64,000 nt of DNA, taken from positions 80,405 through 144,404 of the forward strand of contig JAAZXB010000009.1 of the NCBI GenBank assembly GCA_014240375.1. The letters run 5' to 3'. This DNA is from Planctomycetota bacterium. Its GTDB lineage: Bacteria > Planctomycetota > UBA8108 > UBA1146. Within the stretch, counting starts at the first letter, position 1, and the number at the start of each line of letters is the position of its first letter. Positions 52,755 to 63,200 of this stretch are shown here, one piece after another. A program made the position numbers and the translations under genes. Below the pieces are notes generated by a model. It saw nothing but the letters and a program-made list of their open reading frames with translations. It ran no database searches and was not told the origin of the DNA.

Positions 52755-55460
52755 GTGACTTCGAAGGAAGTGACCCGACCGAGTGGTGGTTTACCATCCG
52801 CCAACCAGCGCCTTGCGGCTGCAGGGGATCCTCGCGACACGCCGATGATGCGTCAATTCCATGCCGCCAAGTCACAGCATCCCGATGAGGTGCTGTTTTT
52901 TCGCATGGGTGATTTCTACGAGATGTTCTTCGACGATGCCCGGCTGGTGTCGGAGTTACTCGGTATCACCCTCACCTCCAGGTCGAAGGATCGTAGCGGT
53001 GAGCGGATCCCGATGGCCGGGGTTCCGGTCAAGAGCGTCGATGGGTACATCCGTAAGTTGATCGATGCAGGGCATCGAGTGGCGATCTGTGAGCAGGTGG
53101 AAGACCCGCGAACGACCAAGGGTATCGTCGATCGGGAGGTGGTGAGGGTCGTCACGCCTGGTACCTTCATCGAGGAGGACTCTCTCGACGAGCACACTCC
53201 ATTACACCTGGCAGCGTTGCGACCTTCGTCCACATCCGCGGTGGGACTCTCCTGGGTCGATCTCTCGACCGGCAGATTTCATTGCGAGGATCTCTCGCCG
53301 GGAGAGGGAACCGAGACCTTGCTGGCGGTCGCCCCGAGGGAGTTACTGGTCCCGGATGGATTCGATCTCGAGAGTGATGAGCGACTCCAGTGGCTCAAAG
53401 CTCACTTCCCTTCCTGTGCGGTGACGAGGTGGCCAGAGTGGCATTTCGAACCTGAACCGGCACGAGAGAGGCTGCTAGCGCACTTCGGTCTCTCTTCACT
53501 CGATGGTTTCGGAGTCGAGCATCTCCGTGCAGGTGTCGCTTCCGCAGGAGCTTTGTTGGAGTACCTGCGCCAGACTCAGCGTCAGGCGCTACCCCATATC
53601 ACTGCTCTGCGAGCCGGAAGTGCCGGGCGGCGGTTGGGACTGGATGCTGCCAGCCACAGGGCACTCGATCTGGTCGAGGTCGCTCGCACGGGAGAGCGGC
53701 GCGGCTCTTTACTGGGCTTGCTCGATCGAACCAGGACTGCGATGGGTGCCAGGACCCTGCGAGAGTGGCTGCAATCTCCTCTTGTCGTGATGGAGCCGAT
53801 CCTGGAGCGCCAGGCTGCGGTGGCCACCCTGGTGAGAGGGGCTGAACTGACAGATCAGATTCAAGCGGCATTGCGCCAGGTGAGGGACATCGAGCGCCTC
53901 GCTTCGCGGATCCCCCTGGGCAAGGTCAATGGAAGAGAACTGCGCGCTCTATCCAGATCTCTCGAAGAAGTTCCTCGCTTGAAGGAGCTTCTGTCCGATC
54001 TCGAGGCCCATAAATTCCAGCTTCTGGATCAGGATCTCGAGGGAGGTGCGCTGCAGGAGATCGCTCAGAGGATCGATGAAACCATCGTCGAAGAACCGCC
54101 CCTGACAGTGACCGAGGGGGGAATCATCCGAGATGGATTTGACTCAGCGCTGGATGAGCTGCGTGTGGTCTCTCGAGATGGCGTGTCATGGATTGCCAGT
54201 TTCCAGCAGCAGGAACAGCAGCGAACCGGAATCGCCTCGCTCAAGGTCGGATACAACAGGGTCTTCGGCTACTACATCGAGGTCACTCATTCGCAGCGCG
54301 ATCGGATTCCCGAGGATTATATTCGCAAGCAGACCCTCAAGAATGCGGAACGTTTCATCACCCCGGATTTGAAGGAGATGGAGCAGAAGGTACTGGGATC
54401 GAGGGAGCGGGCTGACGCACTCGAGGAACAGATCTTTCAGCGAATCCGTGAAGATCTGACCCAGAAGATCGGCCTGTTGCAAACCGCAGCAGGGGCCATT
54501 GCGGAACTGGATGCGTTGGCTGCGCTGGCTCAGGTGGCAAGAGAAGAAGAGTGGGTGGCTCCGGAACTGGTGGAGGATCCGATCCTCGAGGTCGAGGGGG
54601 CGATGCACCCTGTCGTGGGCAGCGGTACCGCACGAGCTGATTTCACACCCAATGATCTTCATCTGGGTGGAGATCACGGATCTCTGGCGGTGATCACCGG
54701 TCCGAATATGGCAGGGAAATCGACATACATCCGTCAAGCCGCATTGATCTCGATCCTCGCTCAGATGGGATCGTTCGTTCCCGCTACCCGGGCCAGGATC
54801 GGCATCGCAGATCGTATCTTTACTCGTGTGGGTGCCGCCGATGATCTGATTCGAGGTCAGTCCACCTTCATGGTCGAGATGATCGAAACCGCTCGCATAT
54901 TGCACAACGCCACAGCTCGATCGCTGGTGATCCTCGATGAGGTCGGGCGTGGTACCAGTACTCACGATGGGATCTCCATCGCCTGGGCCATCGCTGAGGA
55001 TCTGGCCCAACGGGTTCGATCGCGGACTCTCTTTGCGACTCACTATCACGAGTTGGTGGCTCTGGCCGACGAGATGCCTTCGCAAGTACACAACTTGAAT
55101 GTGGAAGTGAAGGAGTGGCGCGATGAGATCGTCTTCTTGCACCGAATCGTCGCCGGTAGTGCAGACAAGTCCTACGGAATCCATGTCGCTCGGCTGGCGG
55201 GGATTCCGGGTTCAGTCCTCGATCGATCCAGATCAATTCTTGAGCAGCTGGAAAAAGGGTCCTTGCCGCAGCACTTCTCAGGAGCGCCCTCGGCCGGTAA
55301 CAATTCCCGACCGGAGCCTGCAGTGATTCAGCCCGATCTGTTTCGCTGCTCGACCGATCCGCTGAGGGAACTCCTGGCTCAAATCGATGCCAATGATCTG
55401 ACCCCGCGGGAGGCTCTCGACTGGATCTATCAACTCGTCGAAGCTTCAAAAGCGCCGTAA
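52755..55460 (+). CDS. mutS: DNA mismatch repair protein MutS
   Basis: MutS recognises mismatches and, with ATP, recruits MutL (4182-5948). The 901 aa protein opens its mismatch-binding domain with DTPMMRQFHAAKSQHPDEVLFFRMGDFYEMFFDDA, where the wedge-type F-Y-E motif reads FYE. The ATPase has Walker A ITGPNMAGKSTYIRQAALI, GAADDLIRGQSTFMVEM, Walker B LVILDEVGRGTSTHDG, and ATHYHEL. The C-terminus keeps DPLRELLAQIDANDLTPREALDWIYQL. GTG 52755 is preferred over the track start, with AAAGGG about 9 nt upstream, leaving a 30-residue lead before the first conserved motif. Confidence 0.95.
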   Translation: MTSKEVTRPSGGLPSANQRLAAAGDPRDTPMMRQFHAAKSQHPDEVLFFRMGDFYEMFFDDARLVSELLGITLTSRSKDRSGERIPMAGVPVKSVDGYIRKLIDAGHRVAICEQVEDPRTTKGIVDREVVRVVTPGTFIEEDSLDEHTPLHLAALRPSSTSAVGLSWVDLSTGRFHCEDLSPGEGTETLLAVAPRELLVPDGFDLESDERLQWLKAHFPSCAVTRWPEWHFEPEPARERLLAHFGLSSLDGFGVEHLRAGVASAGALLEYLRQTQRQALPHITALRAGSAGRRLGLDAASHRALDLVEVARTGERRGSLLGLLDRTRTAMGARTLREWLQSPLVVMEPILERQAAVATLVRGAELTDQIQAALRQVRDIERLASRIPLGKVNGRELRALSRSLEEVPRLKELLSDLEAHKFQLLDQDLEGGALQEIAQRIDETIVEEPPLTVTEGGIIRDGFDSALDELRVVSRDGVSWIASFQQQEQQRTGIASLKVGYNRVFGYYIEVTHSQRDRIPEDYIRKQTLKNAERFITPDLKEMEQKVLGSRERADALEEQIFQRIREDLTQKIGLLQTAAGAIAELDALAALAQVAREEEWVAPELVEDPILEVEGAMHPVVGSGTARADFTPNDLHLGGDHGSLAVITGPNMAGKSTYIRQAALISILAQMGSFVPATRARIGIADRIFTRVGAADDLIRGQSTFMVEMIETARILHNATARSLVILDEVGRGTSTHDGISIAWAIAEDLAQRVRSRTLFATHYHELVALADEMPSQVHNLNVEVKEWRDEIVFLHRIVAGSADKSYGIHVARLAGIPGSVLDRSRSILEQLEKGSLPQHFSGAPSAGNNSRPEPAVIQPDLFRCSTDPLRELLAQIDANDLTPREALDWIYQLVEASKAP

Positions 55461-56285
55461 ACTCCCCGTTCAGAGCGGAGTGTGGGTCACCCTGGTCGAT
55501 CACAAGGTGTTCAATATTAAGTATTTATGGAATTTTCAGGGGCTGGCCGAGGGCCGTGTTGACTGCAGTGGAAGAACTGTCGGGGGGGGCGACGGGCTCG
55601 CAGCGAAACGCCATACTGAGGGTTGTGGAGAGGTCGGGGGTGTGAGAATATCGGAACCATCTGGAACGATACTGTTATTCACGACATCGGTGCGTGAGTT
55701 GTGTTCGTTTCGCCCCGAGAGGACCTCATGGGATCCTCGAGTTGCTTTGAGGAGTGTGTGTTCGAGGAGTGTGTGTTCGAGGAGTGCGTGTTCGAGGAGT
55801 GTGTGTTCGAGGAGTGTTGATGTCGATGATGGGTGGGAACCACTCAGTCGGCCGTGGGTGAGCGATCTGGTCACGAATTCGCGCTGGTGGAACACCAGGA
55901 GCATCGTGAGTCCAGATCTGGACCTATGCGTCACCATTCTGGATCGAACTCTTGCACCACCCTCCTTGGTTCATGCTTCAGCCATGCATGCTGTCAAACT
56001 TGACTTACATGTATAGATTAACCAGTAGTATTGACTGTTATGCTGCGAATCGAGAGAATCAATTGTGTAAAGGTCTGGAATCTGCAGTCTTGGGGCTTTT
56101 TGGCCTCGTTTGGGCAGGTTGCCGGAGAAGGCTTGTTAATCATTGAAGTGTTTACAAGATGCGATAGTGCCGGATTCACCGTCCCGGAGATGGGCCGAAG
56201 GATCCTGAGGGTTTCACAAATTAGGACAATTTAGTTTCGGAGTGACCGGGTGGATATTGCCCGGAATCATCATGAGGAGGTAGTT
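55461..56285. other. 825 bp intergenic region with a tandem repeat
   Basis: No convincing gene. The two ORFs here (55480-56016 plus, 55536-55937 minus) owe their length largely to a 15 bp tandem repeat at 55746-55820, and neither has a domain. The stretch from about 55960 to 56240 is AT-richer than the flanks and holds TTGACT boxes (56000, 56031) without well-placed -10 partners. A small hairpin CCGGG/CCCGG (56246-56250, 56260-56264) and GAGGAGG (56274-56280) precede the giant gene. Confidence 0.5.
55746..55820. repeat. Tandem repeat, five 15 bp units
   Basis: Units are TTTGAGGAGTGTGTG, TTCGAGGAGTGTGTG, TTCGAGGAGTGCGTG, TTCGAGGAGTGTGTG and TTCGAGGAGTGTTGA. The unit is a multiple of three, so copy changes keep frames open in both directions. 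There are no spacers, so it is not a CRISPR array. Confidence 0.9.
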
Positions 56286-59200
56286 ATGAGAAACGGACCG
56301 TCCCGTATTCTCGAGTGCGCCACCAGGTTGCTGGTGGCTTTGGTTCTTTGTCTGGGCATCTGTATCGGGACCAGCGTTAACGCTTCGCCCCTGATTCCAC
56401 TGATTCCCAACTTCCCGCTGATCGACTGCAACTCCAATGGAGTTGAGGACACCGACGATATCACCGCCGGGACCAGTCAGGATTGCAACCTCAATGGAAT
56501 CCCCGATGAATGTGACATCACAAGCGGATTTTCGCAGGACTGCAATACCAATAATGTACCCGACTCCTGTGATATCACTGTGGGAACCGCCAAGGACTGC
56601 AACGGGAATCTGATCCCGGATACCTGTGAAATCCTCGCCGGTGGTAGTGACTGCAACAACAACAACATCATCGACTCCTGTGAGGTGTTGCTGCTGGGAG
56701 CTACCGACTGCAACGGAAACCTCGTCCCGGACGAGTGTGACACTGATTGCGACAGCAACGGTGCCATCGATGAGTGTGAAATCACTGCAGATCCAACCAA
56801 GGACTGCGATGTCGATGGAATCCTCGACCTCTGTGAATACTCCACAGAATATGGCGGAAATGCTGCGCTGGATTGCGACGGCAACTTCGTTCTCGACTCC
56901 TGCCAGATCACTGCAAATGCAGCTCTGGATTGCGACACCGATGGCATCCTCGATTCCTGTGAGACGGACACGGACTCGGATGGAACCATCGACGACTGTG
57001 ATACCGACGACGATAACGACGGCGTCCTCGACGGTGCAGACACCGATTCTCTAGATCCTAATATCTGCGAAGACAGCGACAGCGACGGCTGCGACGATTG
57101 CTCAGTGGGCACCGACGGCTTTGGTCTCCTGGCAGACAACACGCCCGCCAATGACGGCACCGACACCGACGGCGACGGACTCTGCGACGGTGGCGACCCT
57201 GACATCGATGGAGATGGCGCGCTCAATGCCGCCGACTCCGACGACTTCAACGTCAACGTCTGCTCCGACACCGATGGTGACGGCTGTGATGACTGCAGTG
57301 GTGGTTCATACGACCCGTCTGCAGACGGCACCGACACCGACAGCGACGGTCTCTGCGACAGCGGAGATACCGACGACGATAACGACGGCGTCCTCGACGG
57401 TGCAGACACCGCTTCTCTAGATCCTAATATCTGCGGAGACAGCGACGGCGACGGCTGCGACGATTGCTCAGTGGGCACCGACGACTTTGGTCCCCTGGCA
57501 GACAACACACCCGCCAACGACGGCACCGATACCGACAGCGATGGCCTCTGCGACAGCGGTGACCCCGATCTGGACGGCGATGGAATCGCCAACGAGTGTG
57601 ATGTCGATCAGACTGCGGGAGCCGACTGCAATAGCAACGGCAAGCTCGATTCCTGCGAGACCTGCGACACCGATGTCTACGTCAGCACCACAGTGGCCGC
57701 CGACGGTGTCGATAACTTCGCCGACATCGCCTCTGCCTACGCAGCGGTCTGTGCTGGCGGTACCGTTCATGTCGCTGCTGGCACCTACGCCGAGACGATT
57801 GCGATCTCTGACGCCAACGCCAAGGATGGCATCACCATCGACGGTGCTGGGGCGACCACCATCGTCACCGGTGGTGTGCAGACCTCTAACACGGGTGCGG
57901 TTGCCGGCATGACCTTCAGTAACATGACGGTTCGTGGCAGTGCTGCCGGACAGTCCGCAGTCTTCGAAATGGACAACTCTGGCTCTATCACTGATCTGAC
58001 TCTGGACGGAGTCGTGATCGACGGTGAGGGCACTGCGGGCCGCCACGGTTTCCTCGGACAGGGAATCATCGGCACCTTCACAGTGACCAACTCGACGATT
58101 GAGAACATCAACAACTGGGCCGCCATGGACACCGATTCTGGTGGTGGCGCAGGAGACAATGGCTTGACCGCCTTTGTCTTCACCAACAACACGATTCGCA
58201 ACAACGAAGGTGCTGTGGCACTTCGCGGTTGTCAGGTCGTCGGAGCTCTGACTTCTACGGCTACGATCACCGGCAACAGTATCTCCAGCATGAACGGCAA
58301 CTACCCCGGTGGTGTGGCCGACTATGACGGAGACACTGTGGCTGACGACCTTGGTTGGGCCGGTATCGAAGTGAACCACGTCGATACTGTGACCATCACG
58401 GGTAACACCATCTCCGACATGCGCAACGGTTACTCACTGTTTGCGACGGGTGGTGTCGGTGACCCCTTCGACGGTAACTACAATATGAGTGGCCTCGGTG
58501 GACAGTCCTTGCAGGTCTGGAAGGTGAACACCCTGAACATGTCAGGGAACACGATCACCAACAACTTCCAGGGTGTGAAGATCTACGGTAGCGACAGCGT
58601 CAATACCGATCGTCTGATCCCCGCCGGTTCCGTGACCGGAAACACCATTTCCGGAAACACCGGATTCGGCCTCATGGTGACCGACAACTTCAACAACGAC
58701 GCTCCTCTGGACGCCTCCTGCAACTACTGGGGATCGGATGACGGTCCTGAGGTTGCCGGCGAAAACGACGCCACCGCCAAGGGTGAGGTTTATGGCAACT
58801 CCGTGATCGGAGATGTCACCTACGCCCTCTGGAGAGTGACGGACGTCAATGGTGCCTGCACCGGTGGCGACTGTGACGGAAACACGATTCACGACTTCAT
58901 CGACATCGCCGGTGGCGCCGCGGACTGCAACAGTAACCAGGATCTAGATTCCTGCGAGACCTGCGATACCGACGTCTACGTCAGCACCACAGTGGCCGCC
59001 GACGGTGTCGATAACTTCGCCGACATCGCCTCTGCCTACGCAGCGGTCTGTGCTGGTGGAACGGTTCACGTGGCGGCGGGCACTTACTCGGCAGAGTTGA
59101 TCCTCTCCGATGCCACCGTCAAGGACGGAATCACCATCGACGGTGCCGGCGCGACGACCATTCTCAGCGGTGGTGTCAAGACCACTCACAGTGTGGCGGT

Positions 59201-59549
59201 CAACGGCATGACCTTCAGCAACATGACGATCCGTCACAGCGACGGAACCGCTGGTGAGGGATTGCTTCGCATGGACAACGGTGGCTTCGTCACCAACCTG
59301 AGCCTCGATGGCGTGACCTTCGACGGCCAGGGCATTGCAGGGGTCCACGGAATCCTCGGACAGGGCCTGATCGGCACCGTCACGGTGACCGGTTGTACCC
59401 TCGAGAACATCGCCAACTGGGCGGTTCTTGATTCCGATTCCGGTGGTGGCGCGGGAGATGTGGGGCTGACCGCCTTCGTCTTCACCGACAACATCGTCCG
59501 TAACAACGACGGTGGAATTGCCCTGCGCGGTTGCCAGGTTGGCGGATAG
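56286..59549 (+). CDS. Giant secreted Asp/Cys repeat and beta-helix protein, first part up to an in-frame TAG
   Basis: The N-terminus MRNGPSRILECATRLLVALVLCLGICIGTSVNA is a signal peptide, so the product is exported. Residues 40-440 hold many units of about 20-25 aa of the type DCNGNxIPDxCEIxxG and DTDGDGLCDSGDPD, like calcium-binding thrombospondin type 3 repeats. Right-handed beta-helix modules follow (VYVSTTVAADGVDNFADIASAYAAVCAGG, ITGNxISxM ladders, then CNYWGSDDGP): one complete and one cut by TAG at 59547-59549. The matching codon in the later near-identical copy is TCG, so the stop looks like a recent nonsense change. Up to the TAG the product is 1,087 aa. ATG 56286 has GAGGAGG at 56274-56280. 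It is probably a surface or matrix protein. Confidence 0.8.
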   Translation: MRNGPSRILECATRLLVALVLCLGICIGTSVNASPLIPLIPNFPLIDCNSNGVEDTDDITAGTSQDCNLNGIPDECDITSGFSQDCNTNNVPDSCDITVGTAKDCNGNLIPDTCEILAGGSDCNNNNIIDSCEVLLLGATDCNGNLVPDECDTDCDSNGAIDECEITADPTKDCDVDGILDLCEYSTEYGGNAALDCDGNFVLDSCQITANAALDCDTDGILDSCETDTDSDGTIDDCDTDDDNDGVLDGADTDSLDPNICEDSDSDGCDDCSVGTDGFGLLADNTPANDGTDTDGDGLCDGGDPDIDGDGALNAADSDDFNVNVCSDTDGDGCDDCSGGSYDPSADGTDTDSDGLCDSGDTDDDNDGVLDGADTASLDPNICGDSDGDGCDDCSVGTDDFGPLADNTPANDGTDTDSDGLCDSGDPDLDGDGIANECDVDQTAGADCNSNGKLDSCETCDTDVYVSTTVAADGVDNFADIASAYAAVCAGGTVHVAAGTYAETIAISDANAKDGITIDGAGATTIVTGGVQTSNTGAVAGMTFSNMTVRGSAAGQSAVFEMDNSGSITDLTLDGVVIDGEGTAGRHGFLGQGIIGTFTVTNSTIENINNWAAMDTDSGGGAGDNGLTAFVFTNNTIRNNEGAVALRGCQVVGALTSTATITGNSISSMNGNYPGGVADYDGDTVADDLGWAGIEVNHVDTVTITGNTISDMRNGYSLFATGGVGDPFDGNYNMSGLGGQSLQVWKVNTLNMSGNTITNNFQGVKIYGSDSVNTDRLIPAGSVTGNTISGNTGFGLMVTDNFNNDAPLDASCNYWGSDDGPEVAGENDATAKGEVYGNSVIGDVTYALWRVTDVNGACTGGDCDGNTIHDFIDIAGGAADCNSNQDLDSCETCDTDVYVSTTVAADGVDNFADIASAYAAVCAGGTVHVAAGTYSAELILSDATVKDGITIDGAGATTILSGGVKTTHSVAVNGMTFSNMTIRHSDGTAGEGLLRMDNGGFVTNLSLDGVTFDGQGIAGVHGILGQGLIGTVTVTGCTLENIANWAVLDSDSGGGAGDVGLTAFVFTDNIVRNNDGGIALRGCQVGG
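56430..57660 (+). repeat. TSP3-like Asp/Cys repeat block of the giant protein
   Basis: Imperfect units coding DCNxNxxPDxCDI and DxDxDGxxDxxD follow one another. Two longer stretches around TVGTDxFGxLADNTPANDGTD (about 57080 and 57460) are nearly identical. The Asp spacing is typical of calcium-binding loops, which is inferred. Confidence 0.75.
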
Positions 59550-60277
59550 CTGACCTCGACGGCAACGATCACCGGCAACGCCTTCTCGAACATGAACGAG
59601 AACTTCGCGCCGTGTGCATACCCGAGCAACCAGTGCGGCTGGGCGGGTATCGAGGCCAACCATATCGATACGGTGACCCTCGACAACAACACGGTCGACA
59701 ACATGAACGTCAACAGCTGGGGCGAGGGCCAGGCATTCCAGATCTGGAAGGTCAACACCCTCAACATGACCGGCAACACCATCACCAACTGCTACGAGGG
59801 TGTGCGGATTTACGCCAACGTGGCGGGCCGTCCGATCCCGGCAGGTTCGGTGACCGGTAACAGCTTCAGTGGTAACGGCTACGCCATCGAGGTGTTTGGA
59901 AACGCTGACGGAGATGCTCCGCTGAACGCTTCCTGCAACTACTACGGCAACGACAACGGTCCGCTGTACGTCGGTCAGAATGACCATACGGCCAACGGCG
60001 AGACCTACGGTGACGAGGTCAAGGGTGACGTGAGCTACGCGCTGTGGCGTGTCGGCTCGGTCGCTGGCGCCTGCACCGGTGGTGACTGTGACGGAAACAC
60101 CATTCACGACTTCACCGATATCGCCGGTGGCGCACTCGACTGCGACGGCGACCAGGATCTCGATAGCTGCGAGATTGCTGCCGACGCGACCCTCGACTGC
60201 GATACCGATGGCAACCTCGACGCCTGCGAGATCACTGCAAACGCCAGTCTCGACTGCGACACTGACGGCAACCTCGA
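59229..60277 (+). repeat. Long direct repeat, copy 1
   Basis: This 1,049 bp block matches 61707-62755 (offset 2,478 bp) with only two mismatches that I found: A/C at 59548 (TAG against TCG) and T/C at 59710 (Val against Ala). Both edges are sharp, and outside them the flanking modules diverge strongly. Confidence 0.92.
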
Positions 60278-63200
60278 TGCCTGCGAGATCGCTGCAGATG
60301 CAAGCCTCGACTGCGATACTGATGGCAATCTCGACGCCTGCGAAGTGATTGCAGGCACCGAACTCGATTGCGACGGCGACCTTGTACTCGATAGTTGCGA
60401 GATCGCTGCGGGTGCGGCCGACTGCAACGGCAACGGTAAGGTCGACAGTTGCGACATCTCGGATGGCACCAGTAACGACTGCAACAGCAACGGTGTGGCG
60501 GATGAATGCGAGACCGACTGCAACAGTAATGGCACACCGGATGACTGTGACATCATCAACGGATTCCCCGATTGCAACGGCAACGGGACGCCGGATAGCT
60601 GCGACTTCGCCACGGGACTGGTCGATTGCAATGGCAACAACATCATCGACACCTGTGAGATTGGAGAAGGCACCGTCCAAGACTGCGACGGCGATTTACT
60701 TCCGGATGACTGTGAACTCGACACCGACGGTGATTTGACTATCGACGACTGTGATACCGACGACGACAATGACGGCGTGGTGGATAGCCTCGATAGTGCT
60801 CCGCTCGATAACACCCAGTGCCGTGACGCCGACGGCGACGGCTGCGACGACTGTTCCAGCGGAACCGACAACCCGGCTGCCGACGGTATCGACTTCGACG
60901 GTGACGGACTGTGCGACAGCGGCGATCCCGACGACGACAATGACGGCGCCCTCGATGCGGCCGACAGCAACGACAACAACGCCAATGTTTGCTCCGACAC
61001 CGATGGTGACGGTTGTGACGACTGCAGCGGTGGTTCTTACGACCCGGCTGCGGACGGCATCGACTTCGACGGTGACGGACTGTGCGACAGCGGCGACCCC
61101 GACGACGATAACGACGGCGCGCTCGATGCCGTCGACACCGACGACAACAACGCCAATATCTGTTCCGACACCGACCTTGACGGCTGTGACGACTGCTCAG
61201 GAGGTTCCTACGACCCGGCAGCCGATGGCACCGATACCGACAATGACGGGCTGTGTGACGGTGGCGATCCGGACATAGACGGTGACGGGATTCTCAACGG
61301 CTGTGATGCAGATGTACACGGCGACGGCACCACCGAGGGCACCGACTGCAACGGCAACGGCAAGGAAGACAGCTGCGACATCGCAGATTCGACCAGTGCC
61401 GACTGCAACGGCAATGGTACCCCGGACGAATGTGAGACCTGCGACACCGACGTCTTCGTTAGCAACAGCGTGGCCGCCGACGGCGTCGACAACTTCGCCG
61501 ATGTGGCTTCTGCTTACGCAGCGGTCTGTGCCGGTGGAACGGTGCACGTGGCGGCGGGCACTTACTCGGCAGAGGTGATCCTCTCCGATGCCAACGCCAA
61601 GGACGGAATCACCGTCGACGGCGCCGGTGCCACGACCATCCTCGACGGTGGTGTCAAGACCACCCACTCGGTGGCGGTCAACGGCATGACCTTCAGCAAC
61701 ATGACCATCCGTCACAGCGACGGAACCGCTGGTGAGGGATTGCTTCGCATGGACAACGGTGGCTTCGTCACCAACCTGAGCCTCGATGGCGTGACCTTCG
61801 ACGGCCAGGGCATTGCAGGGGTCCACGGAATCCTCGGACAGGGCCTGATCGGCACCGTCACGGTGACCGGTTGTACCCTCGAGAACATCGCCAACTGGGC
61901 GGTTCTTGATTCCGATTCCGGTGGTGGCGCGGGAGATGTGGGGCTGACCGCCTTCGTCTTCACCGACAACATCGTCCGTAACAACGACGGTGGAATTGCC
62001 CTGCGCGGTTGCCAGGTTGGCGGATCGCTGACCTCGACGGCAACGATCACCGGCAACGCCTTCTCGAACATGAACGAGAACTTCGCGCCGTGTGCATACC
62101 CGAGCAACCAGTGCGGCTGGGCGGGTATCGAGGCCAACCATATCGATACGGTGACCCTCGACAACAACACGGTCGACAACATGAACGCCAACAGCTGGGG
62201 CGAGGGCCAGGCATTCCAGATCTGGAAGGTCAACACCCTCAACATGACCGGCAACACCATCACCAACTGCTACGAGGGTGTGCGGATTTACGCCAACGTG
62301 GCGGGCCGTCCGATCCCGGCAGGTTCGGTGACCGGTAACAGCTTCAGTGGTAACGGCTACGCCATCGAGGTGTTTGGAAACGCTGACGGAGATGCTCCGC
62401 TGAACGCTTCCTGCAACTACTACGGCAACGACAACGGTCCGCTGTACGTCGGTCAGAATGACCATACGGCCAACGGCGAGACCTACGGTGACGAGGTCAA
62501 GGGTGACGTGAGCTACGCGCTGTGGCGTGTCGGCTCGGTCGCTGGCGCCTGCACCGGTGGTGACTGTGACGGAAACACCATTCACGACTTCACCGATATC
62601 GCCGGTGGCGCACTCGACTGCGACGGCGACCAGGATCTCGATAGCTGCGAGATTGCTGCCGACGCGACCCTCGACTGCGATACCGATGGCAACCTCGACG
62701 CCTGCGAGATCACTGCAAACGCCAGTCTCGACTGCGACACTGACGGCAACCTCGACGCCTGCGAAGTGATCGCAGGAACAGAGTTTGACTGCAACGGTGA
62801 CCTGGTACTCGATAGTTGCGAGATTGCTGCGGGTGCTCCAGATTGCAATGCTGACCTGGTCCCGGATTATTGTCAGACGGACTGTAACGGAAATGGTCAG
62901 CCGGATGATTGTGACTTGACCGCTGGAACCTCGCTCGACTGCAACGGTAACGGCACACCGGACGAGTGCGACTTCTCCAGTGGAACCAGCCAGGACTGCG
63001 ATAGTGACGGAGTGCTCGACGAGTGCGAGATCGCCGAGGGCAGTGGTGCCGACTGCGACAGCGACGGAATCCTTGATAACTGCGAGATCACTGCAGGTGC
63101 CGCCGACTGCGACAGCAACGGCCAACCCGATTCTTGCCAGGTGGACTGCGATAACGATGGCACGGCGGATGTTTGTGCGATCCTCGCAGGAGCGGCCGAC

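Noticed and set aside
55746-55820. CRISPR-like array
   Set aside because: Units are 15 bp, contiguous and without spacers, and no cas genes are present.
55480-56016. 178 aa plus-strand ORF and 133 aa minus-strand ORF over the 15 bp repeat
   Set aside because: Their VCSRS and LLEHT repeats only mirror the tandem DNA repeat. There is no ribosome binding site or domain.
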